Origin: Thermoprotei archaeon
GTDB taxonomy: Archaea; Thermoproteota; Thermoprotei; Thermoproteales; B15-G16
Direction: 5' to 3'
DNA length: 64,000 bases
Assembly: GCA_003649205.1 (NCBI GenBank)
Contig: QMRC01000003.1
Coordinates: 227,429 to 291,428 of the forward strand
The translations under genes were made by a program, and so were the position numbers. Below are positions 36,525-44,896 of the stretch, piece by piece. How positions within the stretch are numbered: position 1 is the stretch's first letter; each line of letters begins with the position of its first letter. Under the pieces are notes generated by a model that did not search any database, was not told the origin of the DNA, and was given only the letters and a program-made list of their open reading frames with translations.

Positions 36525-36829
36525 TACACATCACCACTCACAATCTTGAGAACATACACCTTCACAGATTCCCAATTCCTCTTAGCTTGCTCCCTAATCT
36601 TCTCAATGGTTCTCTCAGTTTCCTCACGAATCTTCTCAATCTCTCTACATGTCTCCTCATCAATTTTCCTAATCTCATCCTCAATACCAGAGATCTCGAT
36701 AGGTCTGCTCAGTAACTCGCTAGCTCTCTTTCTAGCCTCCTCAATTATCCCATTGGCTCTCTTTCTAGCCTCCTCAATAACTCTCCTAGCCTCCTCTTCA
36801 GCTCTCTTCAGCTCATCTACAAACGACAT
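36524..36829 (-). CDS. atpH: A-type ATP synthase subunit H (peripheral stalk)
   Basis: About 101 residues from the ATG at 36829 (MSFVDELKRAEEEA); an upstream in-frame start at 36850 would reach the divergent gene's promoter region. Nearly all coiled coil with hendecad repeats (EEARKRANGIIEEARKRASEL), which pairs with E in the peripheral stalk. First gene of the ATP synthase operon. Confidence 0.8.
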   Translation of the reverse strand: MSFVDELKRAEEEARRVIEEARKRANGIIEEARKRASELLSRPIEISGIEDEIRKIDEETCREIEKIREETERTIEKIREQAKRNWESVKVYVLKIVSGDV

Positions 36830-36860
36830 GTAGGTACCCAGTGGTCGCATATAGCTTTCA

Positions 36861-36868
36861 ATATTTAA
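36861..36868 (+). promoter_or_regulatory. TATA box, hydrogenase maturation protease
   Basis: ATATTTAA followed 20 nt later by the ATG at 36889. Using about 25 nt from box centre to start, transcription begins at or within a few nt of that ATG, a leaderless arrangement common in Thermoproteota. Confidence 0.5.
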
Positions 36869-36888
36869 CCTTTCTCGTGAAGAAACTA

Positions 36889-37431
36889 ATGAGGTTACTT
36901 GACTTGACAGGAGTAATGGTATTTAGGTTAAGTGACGTAGAGAAGCTCGAAGGGTATCTACGTAGCTTGATTAGGGGCAAGAAGTACATAGTCATGTGTG
37001 TAGGTAATGTACTGAGGAGAGATGATGGAGTAGGGTCGTACGTAGGTAGTAAGCTACTTGACTACGGTCTTCAGGATGTGGTAATTAACTGTGAGATGTG
37101 TCCTGAAAACTACATCGGCAAACTCCTCAGCATCGACGTCGATTTAGTACTTGTGATTGATGCTCTCCTTGATGAGAGGTACAGTGTCGGTACTGTCATA
37201 GTGACGAAATTACCGACTGCAGTAGAGGACCTTATCCCTGTAACAACACATACAATACCCCTCAACTACCTTGTTAACGTAGTGAAGATGTTTAAATCAG
37301 ATACAGAGTTTTACTTACTCGGTATTGTTGTTCGAGATCTTGAATTTGGAGAGGGTCTCTCTCCTGAAGTTCATCAAGTAGCTGAAAAACTCATCAAGGT
37401 CTTGAAAAAGGTACTGAGTGAACATGGTTAA
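36889..37431 (+). CDS. [NiFe]-hydrogenase maturation protease (HycI-like)
   Basis: About 180 residues from ATG 36889 (leaderless by TATA position; ATG 36916 with AGGAG close before it is an alternative). VMCVGNVLRRDDGVGSYVGS (metal-binding Asp), VLVIDALLDERYS and PVTTHTIPLNYLV match the HycI/HyaD protease family, which trims the large hydrogenase subunit after nickel insertion. The target is very likely the large subunit 0.9 kb downstream, whose C-terminus has a tail to be removed. Confidence 0.85.
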   Translation: MRLLDLTGVMVFRLSDVEKLEGYLRSLIRGKKYIVMCVGNVLRRDDGVGSYVGSKLLDYGLQDVVINCEMCPENYIGKLLSIDVDLVLVIDALLDERYSVGTVIVTKLPTAVEDLIPVTTHTIPLNYLVNVVKMFKSDTEFYLLGIVVRDLEFGEGLSPEVHQVAEKLIKVLKKVLSEHG

Positions 37432-37432
37432 C

Positions 37433-37440
37433 ATTTATTA
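37433..37440 (+). promoter_or_regulatory. TATA-like box, hydrogenase module
   Basis: ATTTATTA right after the protease stop, about 38 nt before the small-subunit ATG. A separate transcript for the structural genes is plausible, with GAAGTGAC before the ATG as the ribosome binding site. Confidence 0.35.
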
Positions 37441-37474
37441 GGACATTGTCTAGTGTATGTAGCAGTGAAGTGAC

Positions 37475-37933
37475 ATGGCGCTACTCAGTAGGCTACGTAC
37501 ATGGGCACTCACTAGATCACCATGGATACTCCACTTCAATACCGGTGCATGCAATGCCTGTGACATCGAGGTTCTAGCAGCTCTCACACCTAGATTCGAT
37601 GTCGAGAGATTTGGCATACTACTCAAGGGATCACCGAGACATGCAGACATCCTAGTAGTCACTGGACCAGTCACAAGACAGTGCGCACCTAGATTGAGGA
37701 GAATATACGAGCAGATGCCTGAACCGAAGTTTGTAATTGCTGTAGGTACATGTGCCTGTAGTGGAGGTGCCTTTCAAGGTTGCTATGGTGTGTTAGGTGG
37801 TGTAGATAAGGTGATACCAGTCGACATGTACATTCCTGGGTGCCCACCTAGACCTGATGCTATTGTTGAAGGTATAGCTAAATTACTTGAGAAGTTGAGG
37901 AGAGGTGGTTCATCTGGTAGAGGTAGAGAGTGA
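37475..37933 (+). CDS. Group 4 [NiFe]-hydrogenase small subunit (NuoB/EchC-like)
   Basis: 152 residues. The proximal [4Fe-4S] ligands are all visible: GACNACDIE (near 26), CAPRL (near 70), VAVGTCACSGG-type motif (near 92) and PGCPPRPDAIVEG (near 128). This is the short form found in Ech/Mbh/CooL and in complex I NuoB. No twin-arginine signal, so cytosolic side. Overlaps the next gene by 29 nt. Confidence 0.9.
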   Translation: MALLSRLRTWALTRSPWILHFNTGACNACDIEVLAALTPRFDVERFGILLKGSPRHADILVVTGPVTRQCAPRLRRIYEQMPEPKFVIAVGTCACSGGAFQGCYGVLGGVDKVIPVDMYIPGCPPRPDAIVEGIAKLLEKLRRGGSSGRGRE

Positions 37934-38375
37934 GGTTGCTGAGTACCTACGTACTAAGCTAGGTGATAAATTATTTGGGGTAGCAACACCAAAGAAGTTG
38001 AGAGTCGTTGTGAGAGTTAGCTCAGATGCTGTTAAATCATGTATTAGAGCTATTCAGGAGAAGTTCGGTGATGTCCACTTAACTACGATAACAGGGTGTG
38101 ACCTAGGTGAGGAACTTGAGCTTACGTACCACCTACATCTGTACGCTAATAACGTACACATCATGGTCAAGACTAAGGTACCTAAGAGTGAGCCGAAAAT
38201 CGATACGATAACTGATGTCATACCTGGTGCAGTACTGTACGAGAGGGAAGTCTATGAGATGCTTGGTATACAGTTCATAGGTCATCCAAAGCTTGAGAGG
38301 TTGTTCCTACCAGATGATTGGCCTGAAGGAATTTACCCACTTAGGAAGGACTGGAGACCGGAGGGTCTAAAGTAG
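37905..38375 (+). CDS. NuoC/EchD-like hydrogenase subunit
   Basis: 156 residues. YEREVYEMLGIQFIGHPKL then FLPDDWPEGIYPLRKDW is the 30-kDa NADH dehydrogenase/EchD signature. It stabilises the large subunit. Translationally coupled to both neighbours: 29-nt overlap upstream, zero gap downstream. Start ATG is inside the small-subunit gene. Confidence 0.85.
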   Translation: MVHLVEVESEVAEYLRTKLGDKLFGVATPKKLRVVVRVSSDAVKSCIRAIQEKFGDVHLTTITGCDLGEELELTYHLHLYANNVHIMVKTKVPKSEPKIDTITDVIPGAVLYEREVYEMLGIQFIGHPKLERLFLPDDWPEGIYPLRKDWRPEGLK

Positions 38376-39551
38376 ATGTCGACAATAGACCTGATACTAG
38401 GTCCCCAACACCCAGCATTTAAGGAACCAGAGAGGTTCCTCTTCAAAACTGAGGGCGAGATCGTAGTTGATGTTGAGCCAAGACTAGGCTACGTCCATAG
38501 AGGTATTGAGAAGGCATTCGAGATGAGGAACTACATTCAGGGACTCTACCTAGCTGAGAGAATATGTGGGATATGTAATGTAGCTCATACACTATGTTAC
38601 GCACAGGCAGCTGAGGAAGTCTACGGTGTTGAGGTACCACCAAGAGCTAGGTACCTTAGAGCTGTAATTCACGAACTCAATAGAATTCACAGTCACCTAC
38701 TGATAATTGGTGTAGCTGCTGAGTTAATTGGCTTTGACACTCTCTTCATGTTGATCTGGAGGGACCGTGAAATAGTGATGGATCTCGTAGAGATGATGAC
38801 TGGTAATAGAGTCATATCAGCATACATAACGATAGGTGGTGTTAGGAGAGACGTATCACCTGAATTCATTGAGAAAGCTAAGAAGATGCTCACTAAGCTA
38901 GAGGAGAGAGTTAAGTACTACAGGAAGGTATGGATTGAAGACCCAATCATTAGAGCTAGATGTGTTGAAGTTGGTAAATTGAGTAAGGCGGATGCTATTA
39001 AGTTGTGTGCAGTAGGTCCAACAGCTAGAGGCTCAGGTGTTAACTATGACGTTAGGAGACATAGACCATATGCAGCATACGACGAGATACCATTCAATGT
39101 AGTCCTACGTGAAGAAGGTGATGTATGGGCTAGAGTTCTCTGTAGAATAGATGAAACTCTCGAAGCAATAAATATCGTGAAGTACGCACTAGACCACCTA
39201 CCAAGTGGCGACATAAGGGTTAAGGTACCTATTAGACCACCACCAGGTGAGGGAGTAGCATTCGTAGAGGCACCTAGAGGAGAACTACTTCACCACGTAT
39301 ACAGCGATGGTACTGACAAACCATATAGGTGGAGAGTGAGAACACCAACCTACGCCAACATACCAGCGGTCTGCCACATGTTCAAAGGCTGCTACATAGC
39401 TGATATACCAGCAATACTAGTCTCAATAGACCCCTGCTTCTCCTGCACAGATAGAGTAACAATCCTCGACATAAGGACTAATGAGAGGAAAATCTTAACC
39501 TGGACACAACTCAAGAAGATGTTTAGAGAGTTCAGGAGGCCAAAGGCATGA
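38376..39551 (+). CDS. Group 4 [NiFe]-hydrogenase large subunit (NuoD/EchE-like)
   Basis: 391 residues. Both nickel-binding motifs are present: ERICGICNVAH (near 65) and DPCFSCTDR (near 355), so this is a true hydrogenase, not a complex I subunit. After DPCFSCTDR a C-terminal tail of about 30 residues follows; such tails are cut by the maturation protease after the Arg/His, consistent with the gene upstream. Overlaps the ferredoxin gene by 4 nt. Confidence 0.9.
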   Translation: MSTIDLILGPQHPAFKEPERFLFKTEGEIVVDVEPRLGYVHRGIEKAFEMRNYIQGLYLAERICGICNVAHTLCYAQAAEEVYGVEVPPRARYLRAVIHELNRIHSHLLIIGVAAELIGFDTLFMLIWRDREIVMDLVEMMTGNRVISAYITIGGVRRDVSPEFIEKAKKMLTKLEERVKYYRKVWIEDPIIRARCVEVGKLSKADAIKLCAVGPTARGSGVNYDVRRHRPYAAYDEIPFNVVLREEGDVWARVLCRIDETLEAINIVKYALDHLPSGDIRVKVPIRPPPGEGVAFVEAPRGELLHHVYSDGTDKPYRWRVRTPTYANIPAVCHMFKGCYIADIPAILVSIDPCFSCTDRVTILDIRTNERKILTWTQLKKMFREFRRPKA

Positions 39552-39892
39552 GACTACCTGCAATAATTAAGGAAACATTTTCTAACCTCTTTAGAAAACC
39601 AGCAACAGTGAAGGTACCTATTGAGGAGAAGCTACCACCAGCACCAGGGTACAGAGGAGTACCCAGAGTAGACTACAGTAAGTGCACTGGATGTGGTCTC
39701 TGTGCTAGGTATTGCCCATCATTTGCCATAGAGCTAATTACCAAAGATAAGAGGAGGTACCCAGTATTCCACATATACCGCTGCATATTCTGTCACCAAT
39801 GTGTAGAGGTCTGTCCAGTAAAAGCCATTAAGCCAACAGAAGAGTACGAGCTATCTACTGATAGACCAAGTGATCTCATTATCAAACCTTGA
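39548..39892 (+). CDS. Two-[4Fe-4S] ferredoxin-like hydrogenase subunit (EchF/NuoI-like)
   Basis: 114 residues. Two classical CxxCxxCxxxCP clusters: CTGCGLCARYCP (near 41) and CIFCHQCVEVCP (near 77). It would pass electrons to the small subunit. Last gene of the module; no membrane-arm genes (EchA/B or antiporter-like) follow. Confidence 0.9.
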   Translation: MRLPAIIKETFSNLFRKPATVKVPIEEKLPPAPGYRGVPRVDYSKCTGCGLCARYCPSFAIELITKDKRRYPVFHIYRCIFCHQCVEVCPVKAIKPTEEYELSTDRPSDLIIKP

Positions 39893-39899
39893 GAGTAGA

Positions 39900-39905
39900 T
39901 TTAAA
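39900..39905 (+). promoter_or_regulatory. TATA box for H/ACA-like RNA
   Basis: TTTAAA just after the ferredoxin stop; the expected start falls at about 39925, where the lower stem of the RNA candidate begins. Confidence 0.4.
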
Positions 39906-39921
39906 GCCTTAGGTACCTTAC

Positions 39922-39998
39922 TATACCTAGCCTCCTCGGCAGGGTGACGGGGCGTTAGTCCACGCCCGGGATGAGCCCTGCAGCGCAGGTGATACACA
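39922..39998 (+). ncRNA. H/ACA-like guide RNA candidate
   Basis: A GC-rich fold in an otherwise A/T-leaning gap. Upper stem GCAGGG/CCCTGC (39939-39944 with 39976-39981) closes a kink-turn-like internal loop (TGA opposite GATGA) and an inner stem GGGCG/CGCCC. A lower stem TATACCT/AGGTGATA flanks a pocket (left AGCCTCCTCG, right AGCGC), and an ACA (39994-39996) directly follows. Size (about 75 nt), K-turn and ACA position fit a single-hairpin archaeal H/ACA RNA guiding pseudouridylation. Target not identified. Confidence 0.5.
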
Positions 39999-40321
39999 TG
40001 TGTTCTCAAAAGGTTAAGAGCATCAGGATGGAGTTCGTATCTAAGCTACCTCTAGAGGATAAGGAGAAGAAGGTACTTGTATACCTCCTCAAGAAGTCGC
40101 TAAAGGCAACACTACATATAGAGGAGAAGGTAGCTCTAGGATACCTCTTTAAGGAGCTTGTGGATAAGGGAATTTCACTGCAGGAACTGTCGACAAACCT
40201 TGGAATTCCGGTACCTGAAATTGAGAGGTTGATTAGAACGTACGAGAGAAAGCAGGATCTACATGAGAAGGCAAAGGAGAGGATTGACAAGCTCTATACG
40301 TTCTACTGTTCAGGAACCTAA
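39998..40321 (+). CDS. Hypothetical protein with possible helix-turn-helix
   Basis: About 107 residues from ATG 39998; ATG 40028 (MEFVSKLPLEDKEKK) is an alternative that would leave the RNA candidate free. Helical throughout; GISLQELSTNLGIPVPEIERL has a helix-turn-helix look. C-terminus ends CSGT. Overlaps the convergent gene by 4 nt. No family recognised. Confidence 0.55.
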   Translation: MCSQKVKSIRMEFVSKLPLEDKEKKVLVYLLKKSLKATLHIEEKVALGYLFKELVDKGISLQELSTNLGIPVPEIERLIRTYERKQDLHEKAKERIDKLYTFYCSGT

Positions 40322-41073
40322 ACCTTCTCCCTAAGTAGTTTCTCAACATCACTTCTCTGAACCTTATGTGAACCGAAGAGAACCCACTTAAGATCCTCAT
40401 CACAGCACCTAAGAACGCATCTAATGAGTACACTTAGCACCTTCACCAGTACACCTCTTGAAGCTCTACCCAAGACTCCAGATGCGAGAACGGGAACACC
40501 ATCAGGACCTAGGAGAAGAGCTGTAGCGAAGCAACCTCTAATACCGTAATTCCTCAGAACCTGAGGTAGCTGAGCAAAGTCCACAATCCAACCAGCAAAG
40601 CAGTATGGAGTACCCTGAGCAACAGCTTCATCACTTAAGATCTTCGTAAAGACCTCAAGAGCTTCAGCAAGCTCCTTAATAGCACTAAGTGACTTACCCC
40701 TCCTCCAATTAACGTCAAGAGATAGGAACTTAATGGCTCTCTCACATAGATCAGCACCACTAACAGCAGCAGGAATACCCTTATCCAACTTCCTCAAGTC
40801 ACGAGGCTCAGCAAACTCAAGAAATTTACGAACACTGTAGTGAAAGAACCTACAGAAACAGCAAAACCACCTACTCCAAACAACACACTGAACAGGATAC
40901 AGCTCATAACTAGGGACATCTCTCCTCAACTCAATTAGGTACAGGCTACCACTAGGTCTAATGCGCCAAACATCACCAAAGTACTCACACAGAGTATTGA
41001 GCACAATCTCCATATAAACCACAACACTAAGTCTGTTACGTAAGGTACATAAGTACCTACCCGCAACACTCAC
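40318..41073 (-). CDS. Hypothetical protein
   Basis: 251 residues (an ATG 20 codons in, at 41013, may be the real start). Cysteine-rich in the middle (CVVWSRWFCCFCRFF near 65-78) and near the C-terminus (IRCVLRCCDEDLKW). The stretch GCFATALLLGPDGVPVLASG is reminiscent of a Roadblock-like strand pair, but this is weak. Function unknown. Confidence 0.5.
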   Translation of the reverse strand: MSVAGRYLCTLRNRLSVVVYMEIVLNTLCEYFGDVWRIRPSGSLYLIELRRDVPSYELYPVQCVVWSRWFCCFCRFFHYSVRKFLEFAEPRDLRKLDKGIPAAVSGADLCERAIKFLSLDVNWRRGKSLSAIKELAEALEVFTKILSDEAVAQGTPYCFAGWIVDFAQLPQVLRNYGIRGCFATALLLGPDGVPVLASGVLGRASRGVLVKVLSVLIRCVLRCCDEDLKWVLFGSHKVQRSDVEKLLREKV

Positions 41074-41076
41074 TTA

Positions 41077-41120
41077 GACCCACAGAGACCCTGTTAAGAC
41101 AGGAAGCGATGAAGTGGGTC
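41077..41120 (+). repeat. Nested inverted repeat / RNA hairpin
   Basis: GACCCAC (41077-41083) pairs perfectly with GTGGGTC (41114-41120), and inside it CCTGT pairs with ACAGG around the loop TAAG. This gives a two-stem structure with an asymmetric internal loop containing GCGATGAA. It lies in the leader between a minus-strand gene and the PaREP1 gene. Could be a regulatory leader or small RNA; no box pair for a known class. Confidence 0.4.
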
Positions 41121-41185
41121 AACCGCGGGGATCACACACCACACTTTACCACCTCACTAGTGGGGGTATCACCGAGGAAGAGTAC

Positions 41186-41671
41186 ATGGAGGTAATCTAC
41201 GTACCTAGAAGGCTTATAGAGAAAGCTCAGGAACTGGGTATTGATATTAACGATGTAGTACTGAAAGCACTGGCGAATACTCTGAATCTAGATGTACGTG
41301 AACTCACCAATGCTAGACTTGAAATTGCTGAGAAATTCCTTGAAGAAGCCAAGGAGTACATTAGGAAGAGAGATCCTGTTCAATCATCTGAGAAGCTGTA
41401 CAGAGCTGTTGAAGAGTGCATTAAGGTACTTGCCGAAGTACTTAAGGTACCTCAACTTGAAGAAGTTAAGAAGAGAGGTAGATGGACAACGTGGTTACTG
41501 GGAATGGCATCAACAGACCTATCCAGAGTACTTAGGGAAGAGAGGATAGCACTGACTTGGTCTAAAGCCTATGAAGTCCATGTATGGAGTCTCCATGAAG
41601 CGAGGTACAGGGTAGAGGACGTAGGGATAGCGGTACCAGTGGTAGAGTGGTTACTGACCTACACCAGATAG
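41186..41671 (+). CDS. PaREP1-family protein
   Basis: About 161 residues from the ATG at 41186 (GAGG upstream); a longer frame begins at 41114 inside the hairpin. ARLEIAEKFLEEAKEYIRK followed by DPVQSSEKLYRAVEECIKVL and GRWTTWLLGMASTDLSR is the PaREP1/PaREP8 pattern, and the C-terminus EARYRVEDVGIAVPVVEWLL is typical. The family is expanded in Thermoproteota and is helical, HEPN-like. Function unknown. A broken relative lies at 60.8-61.3 kb. Confidence 0.8.
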   Translation: MEVIYVPRRLIEKAQELGIDINDVVLKALANTLNLDVRELTNARLEIAEKFLEEAKEYIRKRDPVQSSEKLYRAVEECIKVLAEVLKVPQLEEVKKRGRWTTWLLGMASTDLSRVLREERIALTWSKAYEVHVWSLHEARYRVEDVGIAVPVVEWLLTYTR

Positions 41672-41724
41672 GTAGTGAGTAGAGAGGTTAAGTGAGGTAC
41701 TAAGTGAAGATGTTCTCTATGTAC

Positions 41725-42906
41725 TTACTCCCTTCTCACAGTCAGTAGGTACAGTACTAGCGACGATACTAGAGCTATAGTGAGAGAGTACGTGAAGGCA
41801 ATTTTCACTCCAACAACATCCCATAGGTAGCCAAAGATCGTGAAGCCAACTATCGATAGTACACCCGATGCTACCTGAAGAGCACTGTAACCAACACCTC
41901 TAAGTTCACTAGGTACGTACGTAGGTACAAGTGCTCTTGAAGATACCTCATAGATACCTTGATAGAGACCGTAGAGCACAGCAGTGACAACAGCGATTAA
42001 GGGGTTAATCTGCAGGAGTACAGGTACTGCACAGGTTGCCGAGTACATGAGAAATGACATCAGTAGCACCTTAGAGCTCCCAATTGCATCACAGAGAAAG
42101 CCACTGAGAAATGACCCTAGGACATTCATGAAGTGTATGAGTAGGAAGACCATTGGTACTAAGTACTCGGGAATACCCGATGACCTAGCTAGTAGGAGTA
42201 TGAATGAGAATGAGGTGAAGCCAATAGACATGATGGATATGGGTACTAGTACCCTCAAGTAGCTTCTAGGCAATCTCCTGTACATGGTGAAAATCGATAC
42301 CTCTCTACCCCCAGTACCAGTACCTACATCAACTACAGGGAGTAAGCTGAGAAGAGCTAGAGCACCAGGTATAGCTGAGAAGAGGAAGACAGACCTATAA
42401 CCAAGACCGAGTAAGAGGATGAGAGTAGCAGCTAGTGGACCGAGAGTAGCACCTAGCTCATCGAGAGCCCTTTGGATACCAAATGCCCTACCTGTAACCC
42501 TCTCCCTAACAGATAGACTAATTAACGCGTCTCTAGGTGGACCCCTAACACCCTTACCAAACCTATCTACAATCCTAATAACCAGTACGTGATACCACGA
42601 AGTAGCAAAGTAGAGCATTGGCTTAGCTACATTCGATATCGTGTAACCGAGAAAAGCAATCCACTTCCTAGAACCTAACCTATCAGCTACAGCACCAGAG
42701 AATACACGAGTCAAGTAATTAATACTCTCAGCTAGACCATCTACAAAACCAAGCAACCACCTAGGAGCACCGAGGACCTCAGTAAAGAACACAGGTAGAA
42801 TAGACAGCACGGACTCAGTAGACATGTCGGTGAAGAAGCTAGTTAAACCAAGTAAGTAGATGTTCTTCCAAAGAGACCTACTACCTGACTTACCCAAGTA
42901 CCTCAC
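41725..42906 (-). CDS. Major facilitator superfamily transporter
   Basis: 393 residues, twelve membrane helices. The loop 2-3 motif GAVADRLGSRKW (near 70) and FGKGVRGPPRDALISLS (near 113) mark an MFS protein; FLSGFLCDAIGSSKVL is the equivalent loop in the second half. Substrate unknown. Overlaps the upstream gene by 4 nt. Confidence 0.85.
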   Translation of the reverse strand: MRYLGKSGSRSLWKNIYLLGLTSFFTDMSTESVLSILPVFFTEVLGAPRWLLGFVDGLAESINYLTRVFSGAVADRLGSRKWIAFLGYTISNVAKPMLYFATSWYHVLVIRIVDRFGKGVRGPPRDALISLSVRERVTGRAFGIQRALDELGATLGPLAATLILLLGLGYRSVFLFSAIPGALALLSLLPVVDVGTGTGGREVSIFTMYRRLPRSYLRVLVPISIMSIGFTSFSFILLLARSSGIPEYLVPMVFLLIHFMNVLGSFLSGFLCDAIGSSKVLLMSFLMYSATCAVPVLLQINPLIAVVTAVLYGLYQGIYEVSSRALVPTYVPSELRGVGYSALQVASGVLSIVGFTIFGYLWDVVGVKIAFTYSLTIALVSSLVLYLLTVRRE

Positions 42907-43895
42907 CCCTCAACAACACCATACATGAGGACATCCCTAAACATCGAGATGACTCTCTCCTCACCATCAGACCTCGGAACAACAGAATCAACAACCTCAA
43001 TACCGAATCTACTAAGAACATCCCTAACATCACCAGGTACCCTACACCTAGACACAACAACAAACCTACAGGAATACACCTCAGGAACCATACACAGTAG
43101 ACCAACCTCCTTAACATAAGGGACATCACCACTCAAAACCAAGCAACTAGACACAATCTCACGACAATTGGAACTAAGCCTACTCTCGATAATCCACTTA
43201 AATAACTTTACATCAGGTACAGCCCTAGACCTCTCCCACCAACCAGAAGAACTACGACAAACAACAGCAAAACCACCACCCCTAACAGGAACCTCAGAAT
43301 CGACATCCAGCATACTAGTCACGTACCTACCATACACAAGAACATCGAGATTCAGTACCTGAGACAGTAGATTGAGTATAGACCTAGCTCTTTCAGGTAT
43401 AGACAGAGTAGTGGGCTTCGGAGGAACAGAGATAAACACCGAGACCACACGACCAAGCCTACTCTCCAGGTATAGATTAGGAAGAACTTGAGCACCAAAC
43501 TGAAGACCTCTCCTAACCAATGAAACGACCCTCCTACCCCTAGCATCGAGAGGAGACTTAACCCTCCTAATCAAATCCCTACACCTATCCAGTACACACA
43601 GCACGAAGTAGACCAGGTAGAGAACATCCCTAAACCTACGAAACCTACGAGCAAAATCAAGCCTAGAAACCTCACCAAACCTCACACGACCAACATCACC
43701 AAACAAAACCTTAACACACTCAGGAACAACAACCCTCCTACCATAAACCCTCTCAACACGATTAATCAACTCCCTAACAACCTCAACCTCCTGAAGCAAA
43801 TCCTCAAAACCAGGAAACACACAGAGCACCCAAACCAAGAAGTAGGGAGTAAAGGTAATTAAGGAATACCCAATGTAGGAAACACCAAGAACCAA
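42903..43895 (-). CDS. Hypothetical protein with N-terminal membrane helix
   Basis: The frame is open back to 44090, but that part lies antisense to the LysE-type gene (which has a strong ribosome binding site), so I place the start near TTG 43895; uncertain. A hydrophobic segment (YSLITFTPYFLVWVLCVF) is followed by a charged soluble region rich in Arg and Val (EVVRELINRVERVYGRRVVV). Codons are extremely G/T-rich, mirroring the A/C-rich + strand here. The CDS ends in a 4-nt overlap with the MFS gene. Confidence 0.5.
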   Translation of the reverse strand: MVLGVSYIGYSLITFTPYFLVWVLCVFPGFEDLLQEVEVVRELINRVERVYGRRVVVPECVKVLFGDVGRVRFGEVSRLDFARRFRRFRDVLYLVYFVLCVLDRCRDLIRRVKSPLDARGRRVVSLVRRGLQFGAQVLPNLYLESRLGRVVSVFISVPPKPTTLSIPERARSILNLLSQVLNLDVLVYGRYVTSMLDVDSEVPVRGGGFAVVCRSSSGWWERSRAVPDVKLFKWIIESRLSSNCREIVSSCLVLSGDVPYVKEVGLLCMVPEVYSCRFVVVSRCRVPGDVRDVLSRFGIEVVDSVVPRSDGEERVISMFRDVLMYGVVEG

Positions 43896-43915
43896 GCAAC
43901 AGGGAGGTAAGGCAC

Positions 43916-44566
43916 TTGAGCAAGCTCCTCCAACTAATACTACTAACAATCGCCATAACACCAAGTGGAGCACTATCACCAGGACCACTAACCATAAGTA
44001 CAATAGCAGTAGGAACCAGGGGAGGGTGGAGGGCAGGTCTCGAGGTAGCAATAGGGCACGTAGTAGTGGAACTACCATACGTAACAACACTCACAATCCT
44101 ACTCACAACAGTTAGAGAGTACCTAGGTAAGTGGTACGTGATGACACCACTCCTAGCAGTGTACATAGGGTTCATAACCTACTTCTCGTACCTACTAGTG
44201 AGAGATGCGATACGGCAGAGGAGAGGAGGAGAAGTGATGTCCAATACGGCGATAAGGGGTATGAAACCAGTAATCATCGGTGTAGTACTGACAGGAACAA
44301 ACATATTCTTCCTACTATGGTGGGTAACAGTAGCCCTACCAGTCATAGCAGCAGTAGCCGAGCTAGGTGTAGCAGTAGCGCTACCAGTAATGTACCTAGC
44401 ACACGTATGGCTAGACCTCCTATGGCTACCACTAGTAGCGGAGCTATCTAGGAGGGGAGCTAAACTACTAACAGCGAGGTACTACTCCTACCTACTACTG
44501 ACACTAGCGATCATACTCATAGCAACAGCAGCATACACCGTAGTGAACTACCTCGAAATCACCTAA
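43916..44566 (+). CDS. LysE-family amino-acid exporter-like protein
   Basis: 216 residues, six membrane helices. LSPGPLTISTIAVGTRGGWR and GLEVAIGHVVVELPYV are the LysE/RhtB N-terminal signature. TTG start supported by GGGAGGT eight nt upstream (43895-43908 region). Probably exports amino acids or similar solutes. Codons strongly favour A and C at third positions, unlike the genes before 42 kb. Confidence 0.8.
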   Translation: MSKLLQLILLTIAITPSGALSPGPLTISTIAVGTRGGWRAGLEVAIGHVVVELPYVTTLTILLTTVREYLGKWYVMTPLLAVYIGFITYFSYLLVRDAIRQRRGGEVMSNTAIRGMKPVIIGVVLTGTNIFFLLWWVTVALPVIAAVAELGVAVALPVMYLAHVWLDLLWLPLVAELSRRGAKLLTARYYSYLLLTLAIILIATAAYTVVNYLEIT

Positions 44567-44846
44567 ATGCGAGGATGAGCATAGCCACGAGGAGCATAAC
44601 CCAACCAATAGCTAGGATAATACCGATAACCCTCCTGAACGCAGACACCAAGATCAAGACAGCGTAGAGAGCGGTCAAGGAAGTGAGTAGAGTAATAGCA
44701 GAGCTAAATTCACGAGCAACATCGGGATCAGCCTTGAAGATAGTCTCCTTTAGGAGAACCTCAATGAGACTCCTCATAGTATCGAGACCACGGAGAACGT
44801 ACTCACCAAGCTCCTTAACATCCATGAACAGAACCCACGTAGACAA
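44559..44846 (-). CDS. Small membrane protein
   Basis: 95 residues with two hydrophobic helices (ITLLTSLTALYAVLILVSAF and VIGIILAIGWVMLLVAMLIL) after a charged N-terminal helix (VKELGEYVLRGLDTMRSLIE). Internal ATG at residue 8 also possible. Overlaps the convergent LysE gene by 8 nt. Family unknown. Confidence 0.5.
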   Translation of the reverse strand: MSTWVLFMDVKELGEYVLRGLDTMRSLIEVLLKETIFKADPDVAREFSSAITLLTSLTALYAVLILVSAFRRVIGIILAIGWVMLLVAMLILAFR

Positions 44847-44896
44847 GACAGTAAATACAGCATAAACCTAACACTCACCAAAAATACACAACACAC

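Noticed and set aside
43916..44175. Minus-strand open frames over the LysE-type gene
   Set aside because: The plus-strand gene has the family signature and a good ribosome binding site; the antisense part is probably not coding.
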